The notes below the pieces were generated by a model. The model saw only the letters and a program-made list of their open reading frames with translations. It was not told where the DNA came from and made no database searches. From an uncultured Pelagibacteraceae bacterium (GTDB lineage Bacteria; Pseudomonadota; Alphaproteobacteria; Pelagibacterales; AG-422-B15): DNA of 64,000 nucleotides. This document shows, one piece after another, positions 34,328 through 44,373 of the stretch. Numbering within the stretch: position 1 is the stretch's first letter; every line of letters begins with the position of its first letter. The position numbers were made by a program, and so were the translations under genes. The stretch covers positions 124,001 to 188,000 of the forward strand of contig CACCND010000001.1 in NCBI GenBank assembly GCA_902547315.1, given 5' to 3'.

Positions 34328-34765
34328 ATGTCTCGAGTAATTTTTATTTTATGTGTTTTTACTATAACAATATATAGTTGCTCTCCCATAAATAAGCAAC
34401 ATGGTTATCTTGTTGATGATATTGTAATTTCATCTGATAACATGGCATTATTTGAGATAAATAAAACTACGAAAAGTGATATTTATGCAACTATGGGTTC
34501 TCCATCTATTGAGATTACCGATGTAAATAATGTATGGATTTACCTTATTTCATTAAAAGAAAAAAAATTAATTGAAAGTGATAATATTACTTTTCAGACA
34601 GTATTCCGATTTGAATTTGACCAAAAAGAAGTTTTAATTCGTAAAGATCTAAATACAAGTGATGATTATTCACAAATCTCATTTTCTCAAGAAAAGACAA
34701 CTGTTATGCGAGATGCGTATGGCATTGGAGACCAACTTTATGATGCCTTTACTAGAGGTAGATAA
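34328..34765 (+). CDS. bamE: Outer membrane assembly lipoprotein BamE (SmpA/OmlA)
   Basis: A 145-residue lipoprotein with signal MSRVIFILCVFTITIYSC and lipobox around Cys18. SmpA/OmlA motifs follow: TTKSDIYATMGSPSI (the turn where the family has VRxxLGSPS), VWIYLISLKEKK and VFRFEFDQKEVLIRKDL. It is the BamE subunit of the beta-barrel assembly machine. Start is uncertain: ATG at 34328 fits the signal peptide; ATG at 34319 is three codons longer and overlaps the ATG of the divergent chaperone gene. Position opposite the bc1 chaperone supports the assignment. Confidence 0.88.
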   Translation: MSRVIFILCVFTITIYSCSPINKQHGYLVDDIVISSDNMALFEINKTTKSDIYATMGSPSIEITDVNNVWIYLISLKEKKLIESDNITFQTVFRFEFDQKEVLIRKDLNTSDDYSQISFSQEKTTVMRDAYGIGDQLYDAFTRGR

Positions 34766-34800
34766 AGATTAATAATCAGAAATAATAAGTTTCAGTATTT

Positions 34801-36873
34801 CTATAATGCAGCTAATAAAAGTAATGCTACAATGTTTGTAATCTTAATCATTGGATTTACTGCAGGCCCTGCTGTGTCTTTGTAAGGATCTCCCACGGTA
34901 TCGCCTGTTACCGCAGCCTTATGCGCTTCGGAACCTTTGCCTCCGTAATTACCATCTTCAACATATTTTTTTGCATTGTCCCAAGCACCTCCACCAGCTG
35001 TCATCGATATTGCTACAAATATACCTGTAACTATAACTCCTAAAAGCATTGCCCCTACTGCAGAAACCGCCGCATTTTGATCAGCAACTAATGTAATGAC
35101 AAAAAACAATACGATAGGGGAAAGGACAGGAAGCATGGAAGGTAAAATCATCTCCTTGATAGCTGACTTTGTTAGCATATCTACAGATTTAGAATAATCA
35201 GGCTTAGTTTCACCTGTCATAATACCTGGATTTTCGGAAAATTGTTTTCTTACTTCCTCTACTACAGCGCCCCCAGCACGCCCTACTGCCATCATTCCCA
35301 TTGAAGCGAAAAGATATGGCAATAACCCACCTATTAGAAGACCAACTACCACATAAGGATTTTCAAGACTAAAGTTTGGCGTTAAAGAAGATATTAATTT
35401 AAGGTCTTCAACATAAGCTGCAAATAAAACTAATGCACCTAGTCCAGCTGAGCCTATCGCGTATCCTTTTGTAACAGCCTTTGTTGTATTTCCAACAGCA
35501 TCTAGAGCGTCTGTAGTCTTTCTTACGTTCTCATCAAGGTTAGACATTTCAGCAATACCTCCAGCGTTGTCGGTTACTGGCCCATATGCGTCAAGCGCAA
35601 CAACCATTCCTGCTAATGCAAGCATCGCTGTAACTGCGATAGCGATGCCAAATAATCCTGCAAGCTGATAAGTTAATACTATTCCTATTACGATTACAAT
35701 TGCAGGCAAAGCAGTAGCTTCCATAGATACAGCCAAACCTTGTATTACATTAGTTCCATGGCCAGTAGTTGATGCTTTCGCAACACTTTGAACAGGCCTG
35801 TAATTTGTTCCAGTATAATATTCTGTAATCCAAATAAGTAAGCCGGTAATGACAATTCCTACGATTGAGCAAATATATAACGATGCTCCATTGAATGTTG
35901 TGCTAGAAAAAGTAAATTCTCTATTCATATCACCAAAAATAAATTGTGTTACAGGATATATAAATATTAACGATAATATTGCGGAAGCAATAAAACCTTT
36001 ATATAAAGCTCCCATAATACTCTGACTGCTACCTAGTCTCACAAAAAATGTTCCAATAATTGAAGCAACCAAACAACTTCCACCAATTGCCATAGGATAT
36101 ATTGTCATCATTTGAGCTATTTCTCCTGAAAAGAAGATCGTTGCAAGTACCATTGTAGCAACAATAGTCACAGCGTAAGTTTCAAATAAATCTGCTGCCA
36201 TTCCTGCACAATCTCCAACATTATCACCTACGTTATCTGCTATTACTGCTGGATTTCTGGGATCATCTTCTGGAATACCTGCTTCAACTTTACCAACTAG
36301 ATCTGCTCCAACGTCTGCTCCCTTTGTAAATATACCGCCACCAAGTCTTGCAAAAATTGATATCAATGAGGCGCCGAATCCTAAAGCAACTAATGCATGT
36401 TTCAAAGTTGAGTCAGAAACATTGTATGTGTCTAATATTGCGTAATAGACTGATATTGATAATAGAGCGAGACCAGCGACCAACATGCCAGTGACTGCAC
36501 CAGCTTTAAATGCTATGTTTAAACCTTTTCCTAAACTTTCTTTAGCTGCCTGAGCTGTTCTTACATTGGCTCTAACTGAAATAATCATTCCTATATAACC
36601 TGCTGCCCCAGATAGAATTGCACCAATTAAATATCCACCCACTACCCAGAAGTCTTGAAAAAAAAGATAAAGAAGGACACATATAATTAATCCAACTATT
36701 GCAATAGTGGTATACTGACGATTTAAATATGCTTGTGCACCAATTTGAATTGCTGATGATATTTCCTGCATTTTTTCATTTCCAGCGCTTGATTTTAAAA
36801 CAGAGTTTCCTGCCCAGAAACCGTAAATAATTGACAATACTCCGGAAAAGATTATTAAGTTGATTATGCTCAT
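34801..36873 (-). CDS. hppA: Membrane-bound proton-translocating pyrophosphatase, K+-independent type
   Basis: This 690-residue, about sixteen-helix enzyme pumps protons using pyrophosphate. Catalytic motifs are [26 protein letters not shown] (about residues 180-205), [36 protein letters not shown] and the C-terminal [22 protein letters not shown]. The segment [21 protein letters not shown] has Lys where K+-dependent enzymes have Ala, so it is predicted to be K+-independent. Met at 36873 gives the usual N-terminal helix; the frame continues 14 codons upstream. H+-PPases are common in oligotrophic marine bacteria. A 75-base gap separates it from nusB. Confidence 0.96.
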   Translation of the reverse strand: MSIINLIIFSGVLSIIYGFWAGNSVLKSSAGNEKMQEISSAIQIGAQAYLNRQYTTIAIVGLIICVLLYLFFQDFWVVGGYLIGAILSGAAGYIGMIISVRANVRTAQAAKESLGKGLNIAFKAGAVTGMLVAGLALLSISVYYAILDTYNVSDSTLKHALVALGFGASLISIFARLGGGIFTKGADVGADLVGKVEAGIPEDDPRNPAVIADNVGDNVGDCAGMAADLFETYAVTIVATMVLATIFFSGEIAQMMTIYPMAIGGSCLVASIIGTFFVRLGSSQSIMGALYKGFIASAILSLIFIYPVTQFIFGDMNREFTFSSTTFNGASLYICSIVGIVITGLLIWITEYYTGTNYRPVQSVAKASTTGHGTNVIQGLAVSMEATALPAIVIVIGIVLTYQLAGLFGIAIAVTAMLALAGMVVALDAYGPVTDNAGGIAEMSNLDENVRKTTDALDAVGNTTKAVTKGYAIGSAGLGALVLFAAYVEDLKLISSLTPNFSLENPYVVVGLLIGGLLPYLFASMGMMAVGRAGGAVVEEVRKQFSENPGIMTGETKPDYSKSVDMLTKSAIKEMILPSMLPVLSPIVLFFVITLVADQNAAVSAVGAMLLGVIVTGIFVAISMTAGGGAWDNAKKYVEDGNYGGKGSEAHKAAVTGDTVGDPYKDTAGPAVNPMIKITNIVALLLLAAL

Positions 36874-36948
36874 ATTGATGCCTTTGTTATTTATTATTGA
36901 GGCTGAAAATGCCAAAAAATGTGCAAATATGCAACTTTTATTTTTAGT

Positions 36949-37377
36949 CTAAATTTTTTGAAGATTATCAAGCACTCCGTTCACTAGAGAACTTTCCTTA
37001 TCACCAAAAAATCGATTAGTTATTAACAAATACTCTGAAATTACAATATTTTTTGAAATATTTGCTATGTAGAGCAATTCATAGATTGCAGATCTAAAAA
37101 TTGAAATTAAGAGTTTGTTCATGGATTTAAGTTTATTATTATTGTCCATTGACTTAGACAAGATATTATCAATGCTATCTAGGTTGATTAACACACCTTT
37201 ATATATTTCTTTTGATAAAGAGAGGTTGGAACCCTCTAACTTTTTTTTAAATTCTGAATTACTAATTATATCATGAAATATTTCCTCTATTGAGTCATTT
37301 TGTCGTCTCTTATTTAAAGTAGTTTCATAAATTGCCTGAACAGCAATCAATCTTTGAATTGATTTGTAATTTGACAT
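36949..37377 (-). CDS. nusB: Transcription antitermination factor NusB
   Basis: The 142-residue all-helical protein matches NusB: AVQAIYETTLN near the N-terminus, DSIDNILSKSM, LISIFRSAIYELLYIANISKNIVISEYLLI, and FGDKESSLVNGVLDNLQK. It works with NusE/S10 in rRNA antitermination. The N-terminal arginine-rich part is weaker than in E. coli. It follows ribH by 8 bases, the conserved rib-nusB order, so expression is likely shared with riboflavin genes. Confidence 0.93.
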   Translation of the reverse strand: MSNYKSIQRLIAVQAIYETTLNKRRQNDSIEEIFHDIISNSEFKKKLEGSNLSLSKEIYKGVLINLDSIDNILSKSMDNNNKLKSMNKLLISIFRSAIYELLYIANISKNIVISEYLLITNRFFGDKESSLVNGVLDNLQKI

Positions 37378-37385
37378 TTTAAATA

Positions 37386-37799
37386 TTATTTATTAATCAC
37401 AGATAGAGCAGCTAATACAGCTTCTCTGGCTCTATTAACCTTTTTTGAGGATCTTTTTATAGCCTGATCTTTGTTCATGCACATTAAAATTGAGTTTGTG
37501 ATCGGTATTTTTTTATCAATTGATAATGCTAGTAATGCATGTGTTACAGATTTACATATAAAATCATAGTGATCAGTCTTTCCCTTTACAATACATCCGA
37601 TAGCTAGAGCCGCGTCATATTTCTTTTTTTCTAGCTCAATTGTTATTTTAGTAGGTATTTCTAATGAACCATTTATTGTATAGTGAACGTAATTAATATT
37701 ATGTGTTTTAAATATTAAAATTGCCTCATCCAAAAGTCTTTTTGTAATATCCGGATAAAAATTTGAAGATACGACTAAAAACTTTAGTTTATGTTTCAT
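37386..37799 (-). CDS. ribH: 6,7-dimethyl-8-ribityllumazine synthase
   Basis: The 137-residue lumazine synthase condenses the pyrimidinedione with dihydroxybutanone phosphate. Motifs are VVSSNFYPDITKRLLDEA, VHYTINGSLEIP, DAALAIGCIVKGKTDHYDFI (the family has GxVIRGxTxHFDxV), and NSILMCMNKDQAIKR. Its ATG overlaps the ribBX stop by 4 bases. It is in the run ribD-ribE-ribBX-ribH-nusB. Fold and length are normal, though it is slightly short. Confidence 0.95.
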   Translation of the reverse strand: MKHKLKFLVVSSNFYPDITKRLLDEAILIFKTHNINYVHYTINGSLEIPTKITIELEKKKYDAALAIGCIVKGKTDHYDFICKSVTHALLALSIDKKIPITNSILMCMNKDQAIKRSSKKVNRAREAVLAALSVINK

Positions 37800-38914
37800 A
37801 TTATTTCACTCAAAAGTTTTGTTTCTACAATTTCAATGCCGTATGCATCTAATCCAATAAATTTCCATTCAGTATTTGTGAGTAATATCATTTTCTTTAT
37901 ACCAATCTCAGACAAAATTTGAGCACCCATGCCGTAGATTCTTAATTCATCAGAATTTTGTTGGTGACTTTTCTCACCTTTAACCTGATTTAATATTAAA
38001 TTATTGATTATTGATTTTCCTGAATCTCTTACCAATATGATCACTCCTTTACCTTCGGTGGAAACATATTCTATGGCTTTATGTAAAGACGCATCATCAC
38101 TTCCATAGTCACCAAATAAATTGTCAAAATAATCTGTAACATGAACTCTCACGATTACAGGCTTTCCATCTGAGACGTCTCCTTTTGTTAAAACAATTTG
38201 CTCAGTATTATCAAACAAAGACTCATAGATTTGTATATTGAAATCAACATTATTATTAATTGTAATTATTGAGTCATGAATTTTTTTTACAAATTTATCT
38301 TTTTCTCTCCTATAGGATATTAGATCTACGATTCTTCCAATTCTAATCCCATGTTTTTTTGAAAATTTAATTAAATCAGGTACTCTGGCCATTGTGCCAT
38401 CATCATTCATTATTTCACAGATTACTCCTGCTGGTGTACATCCGCTTAACCTAGCAAGGTCTACCGAGGCTTCTGTGTGTCCAGCTCTTACAAGAACTCC
38501 GCCGTCTCTTGCGACAAGAGGAAAAACATGACCTGGACTCATTATATCATCTTTTGATTTTTTATTGTCTATAGCTGTACGTATTGTAACCGCTCTATCT
38601 TGAGCCGATATACCAGTAGTTACTCCTTCTTTCGCTTCTATAGAAATAGTAAATGCAGTTGTATCTCTTGCGTCATTATTTCTTGACATTAATGGCAACT
38701 CAAGCTCCTTAACTCTATCTTCTGTTAGAGATAAGCATATAAGTCCTCGGCCATGCTTAGCCATGAAGTTTATAGCTTTATCATCTGCTTTTTGAGCAGG
38801 TATAATTAAGTCTCCTTCATTTTCACGATTTTCATCATCAACCATGATTACCATTTTGCCATCTTTCTGATCTTTAATTATTTGATCAATAGATGATATA
38901 AATTCATTATTCAT
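37796..38914 (-). CDS. DHBP synthase with degenerate GTP cyclohydrolase II domain (RibBX-like)
   Basis: Residues about 1-200 are a full RibB (3,4-dihydroxy-2-butanone 4-phosphate synthase): VDDENRENEGDLIIPAQKA with the metal acids, FPLVARDGGVLVRAGHTEASVDLARLSGC. Residues about 205-372 align with GTP cyclohydrolase II, but the zinc cysteines of the GDxxGSxRCDCG motif are absent (the region reads LFGDYGSDDASLHKA) and EGRGIGL is replaced by RDSGKSI. The second domain is thus probably inactive, as in proteobacterial RibBX proteins; a separate ribA should be elsewhere. It lies between ribE and ribH. Confidence 0.92.
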   Translation of the reverse strand: MNNEFISSIDQIIKDQKDGKMVIMVDDENRENEGDLIIPAQKADDKAINFMAKHGRGLICLSLTEDRVKELELPLMSRNNDARDTTAFTISIEAKEGVTTGISAQDRAVTIRTAIDNKKSKDDIMSPGHVFPLVARDGGVLVRAGHTEASVDLARLSGCTPAGVICEIMNDDGTMARVPDLIKFSKKHGIRIGRIVDLISYRREKDKFVKKIHDSIITINNNVDFNIQIYESLFDNTEQIVLTKGDVSDGKPVIVRVHVTDYFDNLFGDYGSDDASLHKAIEYVSTEGKGVIILVRDSGKSIINNLILNQVKGEKSHQQNSDELRIYGMGAQILSEIGIKKMILLTNTEWKFIGLDAYGIEIVETKLLSEII

Positions 38915-38919
38915 AATGT

Positions 38920-39510
38920 TTACAAATTTTGCGTAACATATCTTGCAAGCATATCAACTTCAAGATTTATTCGGTCACCAATTTTTATTTTACTTAGATT
39001 TGTTTTTTTCCAGGTATAGGGGACAATATTCACAGAGAAATTGTTTTTTGTTATATTATTAATAGTAAGAGATATTCCATTAAGACTTATTGAGCCTTTT
39101 CTTGATAAATATCTTATAATTTTATTAGATACTTTAAAGGTAAGCTGAAATGAATCACCAACTTCCTTTAAGGAAACAAGCTTGGCAGTATCGTCTACAT
39201 GACCAAAAACAAAATGGCCACTAATTTCATCCCCTAATTTTAAAGATTTTTCAATATTTATTTTGTCACCTACATTAATTTGATCAAAGTTTGAGCATTT
39301 TACTGTCTCTGATGATACATCAAAAGAAAGTATTATATTTTTGAGTTTTCTTATTTTTTTTGTGACCGTCAAACATACGCCATTACAGCTTACTGAACTG
39401 CCCTTTTTGACATCCTTGAATTTAAGATTACTTTCAATTACAAGTCTGTAATCTTTATATTTTTTAAATTCTTTAACTATCCCAAAATTTTCAATTATAC
39501 CGGAAAACAT
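38920..39510 (-). CDS. ribE: Riboflavin synthase, alpha subunit
   Basis: The 196-residue enzyme makes riboflavin from two lumazines. It has the family start MFSGIIENFGIV and two lumazine-binding repeats: GSSVSCNGVCLTVT with SFDVSSETV in the first and GSISLNGISLTIN with NIVPYTWKKTNL in the second. GHFVFGHVDDTAKL links them. The cysteine and serine expected in repeat one are present. Its stop precedes ribBX by 5 bases and its start overlaps the ribD stop by one base. Sure identification. Confidence 0.96.
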   Translation of the reverse strand: MFSGIIENFGIVKEFKKYKDYRLVIESNLKFKDVKKGSSVSCNGVCLTVTKKIRKLKNIILSFDVSSETVKCSNFDQINVGDKINIEKSLKLGDEISGHFVFGHVDDTAKLVSLKEVGDSFQLTFKVSNKIIRYLSRKGSISLNGISLTINNITKNNFSVNIVPYTWKKTNLSKIKIGDRINLEVDMLARYVTQNL

Positions 39511-40598
39511 TATTGCCCCCTACTATAAACACTTAAGTGGTCGTTACTATATGAATGATTAGCTATTAATTTAAATCTCTTCATTTGTTTTATTTTAGAA
39601 ATTCCTAAATCCTTTATTGCATCCAATCCATCATTACCCATAATTTTACTGGATCTAAACCAATATATTTTGTCAATGAAATTTCCTTTTAATAAAGAAG
39701 TTGTCAATTCAGAACCTCCTTCTACAAGGATATTTATATAACCAAGCTCAGAGATTTTTTGAGTCACTGACTTCATATTCAACATGCCATTTTTTTTATC
39801 CAAAATTATGTAATTCACATTTTTTGCTTTTATTTGTTTTTTTTGATCAATTTGACTAGTAAAAATATATATTTGACGATCTTTTTTCGAAAAAATATTT
39901 AAATTTTTAGTTAAATTTAACTCTGAATCTAAAATAAATATGTCTGGTGATAATTTTTCTAAGCCTCTTATACGACAATCAAGTGATGGGTTATCCTTTT
40001 GTACTGTTCCCCTCCCAACTAAAATGCAATCATTAAGAGCTCTCAATTGGTGTCCTTTGATTCTAGAACTATAATTGGTAATCCATTTACTTTTAAAATC
40101 TTTTGTAGCAATTCTTCCATCAGCACTTGAAGCAATTTTTAGAGTAATAAATGGTTTCTTCTTCAAGATAGTATTAAAAAATTTGTAATTTAATTTTTTT
40201 ATTTTATTACTAAATTTTTTTTTAACAACTTCGACACCTGAGTCTCTAAGTTTTTGTATAGACTTGCCGTTGACTTTTGGGTTTTTATCAGTTTCTGAAA
40301 TTACGACTTTAGAAAATTTATATTTTATAATTTTATCTACGCAAGGTGGATTTTTACCTTTATGATAACAGGGCTCTAATGTCGAATATAATGTTGCTCC
40401 GTTTAGGATCCTTTTATTTCTTATTTGATTAATCGCATGCACCTCAGCATGAAAACTTCCAGAACGCTGTGTCCATCCTCGAGATAAAATAATTCCATTC
40501 TTAACAATTATTGCGCCGACAGGAGGATTCGGATAAGTTGATCCTAAAGCTCTGAAAGCCATTCTCTCTGCTAGATTAAAGTAAGTTTCTTCTTTCAA
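39510..40598 (-). CDS. ribD: Riboflavin biosynthesis deaminase/reductase RibD
   Basis: A bifunctional, 362-residue enzyme. The N-terminal deaminase domain has the zinc motif GSFHAEVHAINQIRNKR and LEPCYHKGKNPPCVDKI (about residues 47-85). The C-terminal reductase domain starts with KKPFITLKIASSADGRIA and includes LRALNDCILVGRGTVQKDNP and ILVEGGSELTTSLL. It does the second and third steps of the pathway from GTP. It begins 5 bases after nrdR, the standard nrdR-ribD-ribE order. Confidence 0.96.
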   Translation of the reverse strand: MKEETYFNLAERMAFRALGSTYPNPPVGAIIVKNGIILSRGWTQRSGSFHAEVHAINQIRNKRILNGATLYSTLEPCYHKGKNPPCVDKIIKYKFSKVVISETDKNPKVNGKSIQKLRDSGVEVVKKKFSNKIKKLNYKFFNTILKKKPFITLKIASSADGRIATKDFKSKWITNYSSRIKGHQLRALNDCILVGRGTVQKDNPSLDCRIRGLEKLSPDIFILDSELNLTKNLNIFSKKDRQIYIFTSQIDQKKQIKAKNVNYIILDKKNGMLNMKSVTQKISELGYINILVEGGSELTTSLLKGNFIDKIYWFRSSKIMGNDGLDAIKDLGISKIKQMKRFKLIANHSYSNDHLSVYSRGQ

Positions 40599-40603
40599 GG
40601 TTT

Positions 40604-41062
40604 CTATTCTTGATTAGAAGAAATAACTCCGAGAAACTCCTCAAAATCTTTTGCTTCTCGAAAGTTTTTATATACGGATGCAAACCGCACATACGCTACA
40701 GAGTCAATACTTTGTAAGCCCTCCATAACAATCTCTCCCACAATATTAGATGAAATTTCAGCTTCTCCTAAACTCTCAACTCTTCTCACAATTCCACTCA
40801 CAAGTCTTTCTATTCTCTCATTTTCTACAGGCCTTTTTCGCATCGCAATTTGAACTGATCTTTCTAGTTTGTCCCTGTCAAATGGAACTTTTTTACCAGA
40901 CTTCTTTACAACAATTAATTCTCTGAGCTGAATTCTCTCAAATGTAGTGAAACGTGCTCCACAAGCTGAGCAAAATCTTCTTCTTCGTATCGCAGAGTTA
41001 TCTTCTGTTGCCCTGGAATCTTTAACTTGCGTATCATTATTTCCACAAAAAGGGCACTTCAT
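40604..41062 (-). CDS. nrdR: Transcriptional repressor NrdR
   Basis: NrdR represses ribonucleotide reductase genes. The 152-residue protein has an N-terminal zinc ribbon ([15 protein letters not shown], then [17 protein letters not shown]) and an ATP-cone domain beginning [21 protein letters not shown]. The four zinc cysteines are intact. It sits between glyA (9 bases) and ribD (5 bases), a conserved arrangement. It would bind NrdR boxes at nrd promoters, which are not in this window. Confidence 0.97.
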   Translation of the reverse strand: MKCPFCGNNDTQVKDSRATEDNSAIRRRRFCSACGARFTTFERIQLRELIVVKKSGKKVPFDRDKLERSVQIAMRKRPVENERIERLVSGIVRRVESLGEAEISSNIVGEIVMEGLQSIDSVAYVRFASVYKNFREAKDFEEFLGVISSNQE

Positions 41063-41071
41063 TTTTTTCTC

Positions 41072-42334
41072 CTAGTTATATATTGGAAATTGACTACAAA
41101 GATTTATAACTTTTTTTCTCACAACTTCCTCTACGCCACTGTTATTATCTGGATTAGACTTAAGTCCCATTAAAGTTTCCAATATTAGCTCTCCAACAAG
41201 TTTAAATTCATCCTCTTTGAATCCCCTAGTTGTAGCCGCCGGCGTACCGAGCCTAATTCCTGATGTTATTTTTGGAGGGTATGGGTCTTTCGGTATTCCA
41301 TTTTTATTACATGTTATATGAGCTTCTTCAAGACTAGTTGATGCAGCGTCACCTGTAAGTTTCATTGGGGTCAAGTCAACTAAAATCAGGTGAGTATCCG
41401 TTCCTCCAGAAACAATTTGAAGTCCACCATCAACAAGTGCTTGGCTAAGTGTCTTTGCGTTCACAATTACCTGCTTTATGTATTGTTTAAATTCTGGCTT
41501 TAAAGCCTCACCAAATGCGACTGCTTTACCTGCAATTACATGCATTAAAGGCCCTCCCTGATAACCAGGAAAAACTGCAGAATTAAATTTTTTACCTAAA
41601 TCAATATTATTTGTGAGTATCATGCCCCCTCTTGCCCCTCTTATTGTCTTGTGAGTGGTTGAGGTAACTACATCTGCAAAATCAACTGGGTTTGGGTATT
41701 CTTCTGCAGCTACAAGACCTGAAAAATGAGCCATATCTACATGCAAATAAGCACCCACACTATCACATATGTCACGAAATTTCTTAAAATCAATTATTCT
41801 AGAATAAGCACTTCCTCCAGCAATTATTATTTTTGGTTTGTGTTTTTTAGCAAGATCTTCGATCTCGGTATAATTTATCAATCCATCGTCATCTAATCCA
41901 TATTGTATCGCATTAAACCATTTTCCCGACATTGATGGAGCTGATCCATGAGTTAAATGTCCACCAGCATCCAAACTCATCCCTAATATGGTATCCCCGG
42001 GTTTAATAAGTGCCAACATAACTGCTCCGTTAGCTTGTGCCCCAGAATGTGGCTGAACGTTTGCGTAATTGCATTTATAGAGTTTTTTTAGCCTCTGAAT
42101 AGCCAAATCCTCAGCGATGTCAACAAATTCACATCCACCATAATATCGTGCAGATGAATAGCCTTCCGCATATTTATTTGTTAATACAGATCCTTGAGCC
42201 TCCAATACTGCCTTGGATACAATATTTTCTGAGGCTATTAATTCAATTTGATTTTGTTGTCTTGAAAGCTCTTTATTAATCGCCTCGTGTATTTCATTAT
42301 CAATCTCTTTAAGTGTCGATGAAAAAAATTTCAT
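41072..42334 (-). CDS. glyA: Serine hydroxymethyltransferase
   Basis: This PLP enzyme converts serine and tetrahydrofolate to glycine and 5,10-methylene-THF. The 420-residue protein has [58 protein letters not shown], the PLP-lysine motif [19 protein letters not shown], and the folate-site [21 protein letters not shown]. It starts 5 bases after rpiB, in the run rpiB-glyA-nrdR-ribD that is common in Alphaproteobacteria. One-carbon supply feeds thyX and purine synthesis. Confidence 0.98.
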   Translation of the reverse strand: MKFFSSTLKEIDNEIHEAINKELSRQQNQIELIASENIVSKAVLEAQGSVLTNKYAEGYSSARYYGGCEFVDIAEDLAIQRLKKLYKCNYANVQPHSGAQANGAVMLALIKPGDTILGMSLDAGGHLTHGSAPSMSGKWFNAIQYGLDDDGLINYTEIEDLAKKHKPKIIIAGGSAYSRIIDFKKFRDICDSVGAYLHVDMAHFSGLVAAEEYPNPVDFADVVTSTTHKTIRGARGGMILTNNIDLGKKFNSAVFPGYQGGPLMHVIAGKAVAFGEALKPEFKQYIKQVIVNAKTLSQALVDGGLQIVSGGTDTHLILVDLTPMKLTGDAASTSLEEAHITCNKNGIPKDPYPPKITSGIRLGTPAATTRGFKEDEFKLVGELILETLMGLKSNPDNNSGVEEVVRKKVINLCSQFPIYN

Positions 42335-42339
42335 ACTAT

Positions 42340-42765
42340 TTATCCTATCTTTTTTATTCTATCCTTGTGTCTACTGCCTTCAAAATGTGTATTTAAGAAA
42401 GTATCCACTAAGCTTATTGCTGTAGTTTGATCTATAACCCTAGCGCCTAAAGTCAAAATATTTGCATCATTATGTTCTCGAGCCAGCTTTGTTACTTGAT
42501 CGTTGTAACACAGGGCGGCCCTAATACCAGGTTTTTTATTTGCTGCCATGGCCATTCCTTGCCCAGTTCCACAAATTAAAACTCCTCTGTTTGCGTTCGC
42601 CGCCATTATGTCTTGTACAACCTTGAAGGCAAAGTCAGGATAATCAACTGGCTCATTTATTTCTGGACCCCTATCAATAACTTCAATTTTTTTTATTTTA
42701 AGGTATTCTACTATTTTGTCTTTTAATTCATAACCAGCATGATCCGAAGCAATAGATACTTTCAT
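42340..42765 (-). CDS. rpiB: Ribose-5-phosphate isomerase B
   Basis: The 141-residue RpiB/LacAB-family isomerase interconverts ribose 5-phosphate and ribulose 5-phosphate. Family motifs are [19 protein letters not shown] (residues 3-21), [41 protein letters not shown] with the catalytic cysteine or its equivalent, and [16 protein letters not shown]. It heads the minus-strand run to ribH/nusB. A gap of 67 bases before the next gene probably holds its promoter. Confidence 0.96.
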   Translation of the reverse strand: MKVSIASDHAGYELKDKIVEYLKIKKIEVIDRGPEINEPVDYPDFAFKVVQDIMAANANRGVLICGTGQGMAMAANKKPGIRAALCYNDQVTKLAREHNDANILTLGARVIDQTTAISLVDTFLNTHFEGSRHKDRIKKIG

Positions 42766-42832
42766 TTTGAAACTCTTTTTGTGTATATTTAAACTAATTA
42801 TACTAAATATTGTATATAAAAAAACAAATAAC

Positions 42833-43582
42833 TTAATCCCATAATGATTTTGATTTTAAGATATTTTTTAACATTTTTGGCCTATCAGTCATAATACCGT
42901 CAACATTTATATCTATCAAATATTGCATCTGACTTTCTTCATTAATTGTCCATACATGGATTTTTTTTCCTAAACTATGAACATTCTTAACAAGTGATGG
43001 AGTGACTATACTAAAACCTTTGTAGTACATTGGTATTTGTAAACAGGGAATATTATTTTTATAGAACGGTAATAACCGATTTAAAAAAAATAATATTGTT
43101 TCAATTTGCGTCATTGATGTACATAATCGTTTAAAGAATTCTTTTCTAAGTAAATTCATTTTAAAGCTGCCAAAGGAACCGATGCAAAACCGTTCCAAAT
43201 TTTTTGTAGATTTTAACTTTTTTTTCAATAGATATGCAGACTTTAAAGTTTTAGGTTCAATATTAAAATTTATATCTGGCCAAGAATACAATGCCTCTTC
43301 AAGAAGGGGAATTTGATGAGATCCAAATATTTTAATCTCTTTCAATTCATTGTAATTTAGATTTTCTATTTTCAAATTTAATCCACAAATGCGCTTAAGA
43401 TCAGAATCATGAAAAATTACCAATTTGTCATCTTTGGTGTGTCTGATGTCAGTTTCTATATGTCTATAACCAAGATCTATAGATTTATTGAATGCATCGA
43501 GAGTATTTTCAAAAAAATCATATGATCCTCCTCTATGAGCAAAAGGAATAAATTTATAATTGTCTAAAAATTTAAAAGACAT
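42833..43582 (-). CDS. Glycerophosphodiester phosphodiesterase family protein
   Basis: The 249-residue protein has the GDPD active-site motifs FAHRGGSYDFFENTLDAF (catalytic His and Asn), YRHIETDIRHTKDDKLVIFHDSDLKRICG (metal acids and second His), and the C-terminal VWTINEESQMQYLIDINVDGIMTDRP. It releases glycerol 3-phosphate or a related headgroup from phosphodiesters. No signal peptide is visible, so it is probably cytoplasmic and may work in lipid recycling. Only 14 bases separate its start from the divergent DUF1295 gene. Confidence 0.92.
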   Translation of the reverse strand: MSFKFLDNYKFIPFAHRGGSYDFFENTLDAFNKSIDLGYRHIETDIRHTKDDKLVIFHDSDLKRICGLNLKIENLNYNELKEIKIFGSHQIPLLEEALYSWPDINFNIEPKTLKSAYLLKKKLKSTKNLERFCIGSFGSFKMNLLRKEFFKRLCTSMTQIETILFFLNRLLPFYKNNIPCLQIPMYYKGFSIVTPSLVKNVHSLGKKIHVWTINEESQMQYLIDINVDGIMTDRPKMLKNILKSKSLWD

Positions 43583-43596
43583 ATATATACATACAT

Positions 43597-44373
43597 ATGT
43601 TAACTAATTTATTAATTATATTATTGTTCAATTTCGTCGTCATCACAATTTTGTGGCTATCTTCACTGAAAACACAAAGAGCAGATTTCATAGATATTTA
43701 TTGGGGTCCTAGTTTCTTTATATCGTTTTTGCTGTTACTTTATGTAACAAATAAGTTTTCTAATTTGAACCTTTTAACTATCTGCCTAATTGGTGCCTGG
43801 GGCTTTAGGCTAGGAATATATTTATTAAAACGAAATATAAATAAAGCAGAAGACATACGATATGTAAAAATTAGAGAATTAAGGGGTAATGTCGGCTTAT
43901 ACTTTACGGCTTACTTGATACAAATATTGCTTATACCCATTATTTCATTACCTATGATTAGCATGATATCAGCAGAAAGTAATTTTAACCTATTCTCATT
44001 TTTAGGTTTATTTATTGCAATCTCGGGAATTTTTATTGAATCAGTTGCGGACTATCAACTGTCAAAATTTAAATCTAAGAGTACAAATAATGGCAAAGTA
44101 ATGAATGAAGGCCTTTGGCATTACTCTAGACACCCTAATTATTTTGGTGATACTTTGTTTTGGTGGGGACTAACATTATTTTGTTTTTCTATTTCTAATA
44201 ACTTAATTATTTTTGTGTCTCCTATAATAATGACTTACTTATTATTAAAAGTTTCTGGTGTCACTATGCTTGAAAATAGATTATCCAAGAAAAAGGAGGG
44301 ATATGATGATTATATGAGAACTACAAGTTCATTTATAATACTCCCTAAGAAAAAAAATGTCACTAAAACTTGA
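43597..44373 (+). CDS. DUF1295 / steroid 5-alpha-reductase-like membrane protein
   Basis: The 258-residue protein has about six to seven hydrophobic segments and the DUF1295 signature DFIDIYWGPSFFISF, GAWGFRLGIYLLKRN, and the C-terminal NEGLWHYSRHPNYFGDTLFWWG (the RHPNYFGE-like motif binding NADPH in this superfamily), then MLENRLSKKKEGYDDYM. Substrate unknown; related proteins act on steroids, fatty acyls or sphingolipids. Its 3' end overlaps hemB by 17 bases, so they are coexpressed. Confidence 0.88.
   Translation: MLTNLLIILLFNFVVITILWLSSLKTQRADFIDIYWGPSFFISFLLLLYVTNKFSNLNLLTICLIGAWGFRLGIYLLKRNINKAEDIRYVKIRELRGNVGLYFTAYLIQILLIPIISLPMISMISAESNFNLFSFLGLFIAISGIFIESVADYQLSKFKSKSTNNGKVMNEGLWHYSRHPNYFGDTLFWWGLTLFCFSISNNLIIFVSPIIMTYLLLKVSGVTMLENRLSKKKEGYDDYMRTTSSFIILPKKKNVTKT

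Noticed and set aside
36899-36935. TGCA-containing repeat between nusB and hppA
   Set aside because: Only a 4-base stem and no convincing T run in the direction of nusB; not called a terminator.
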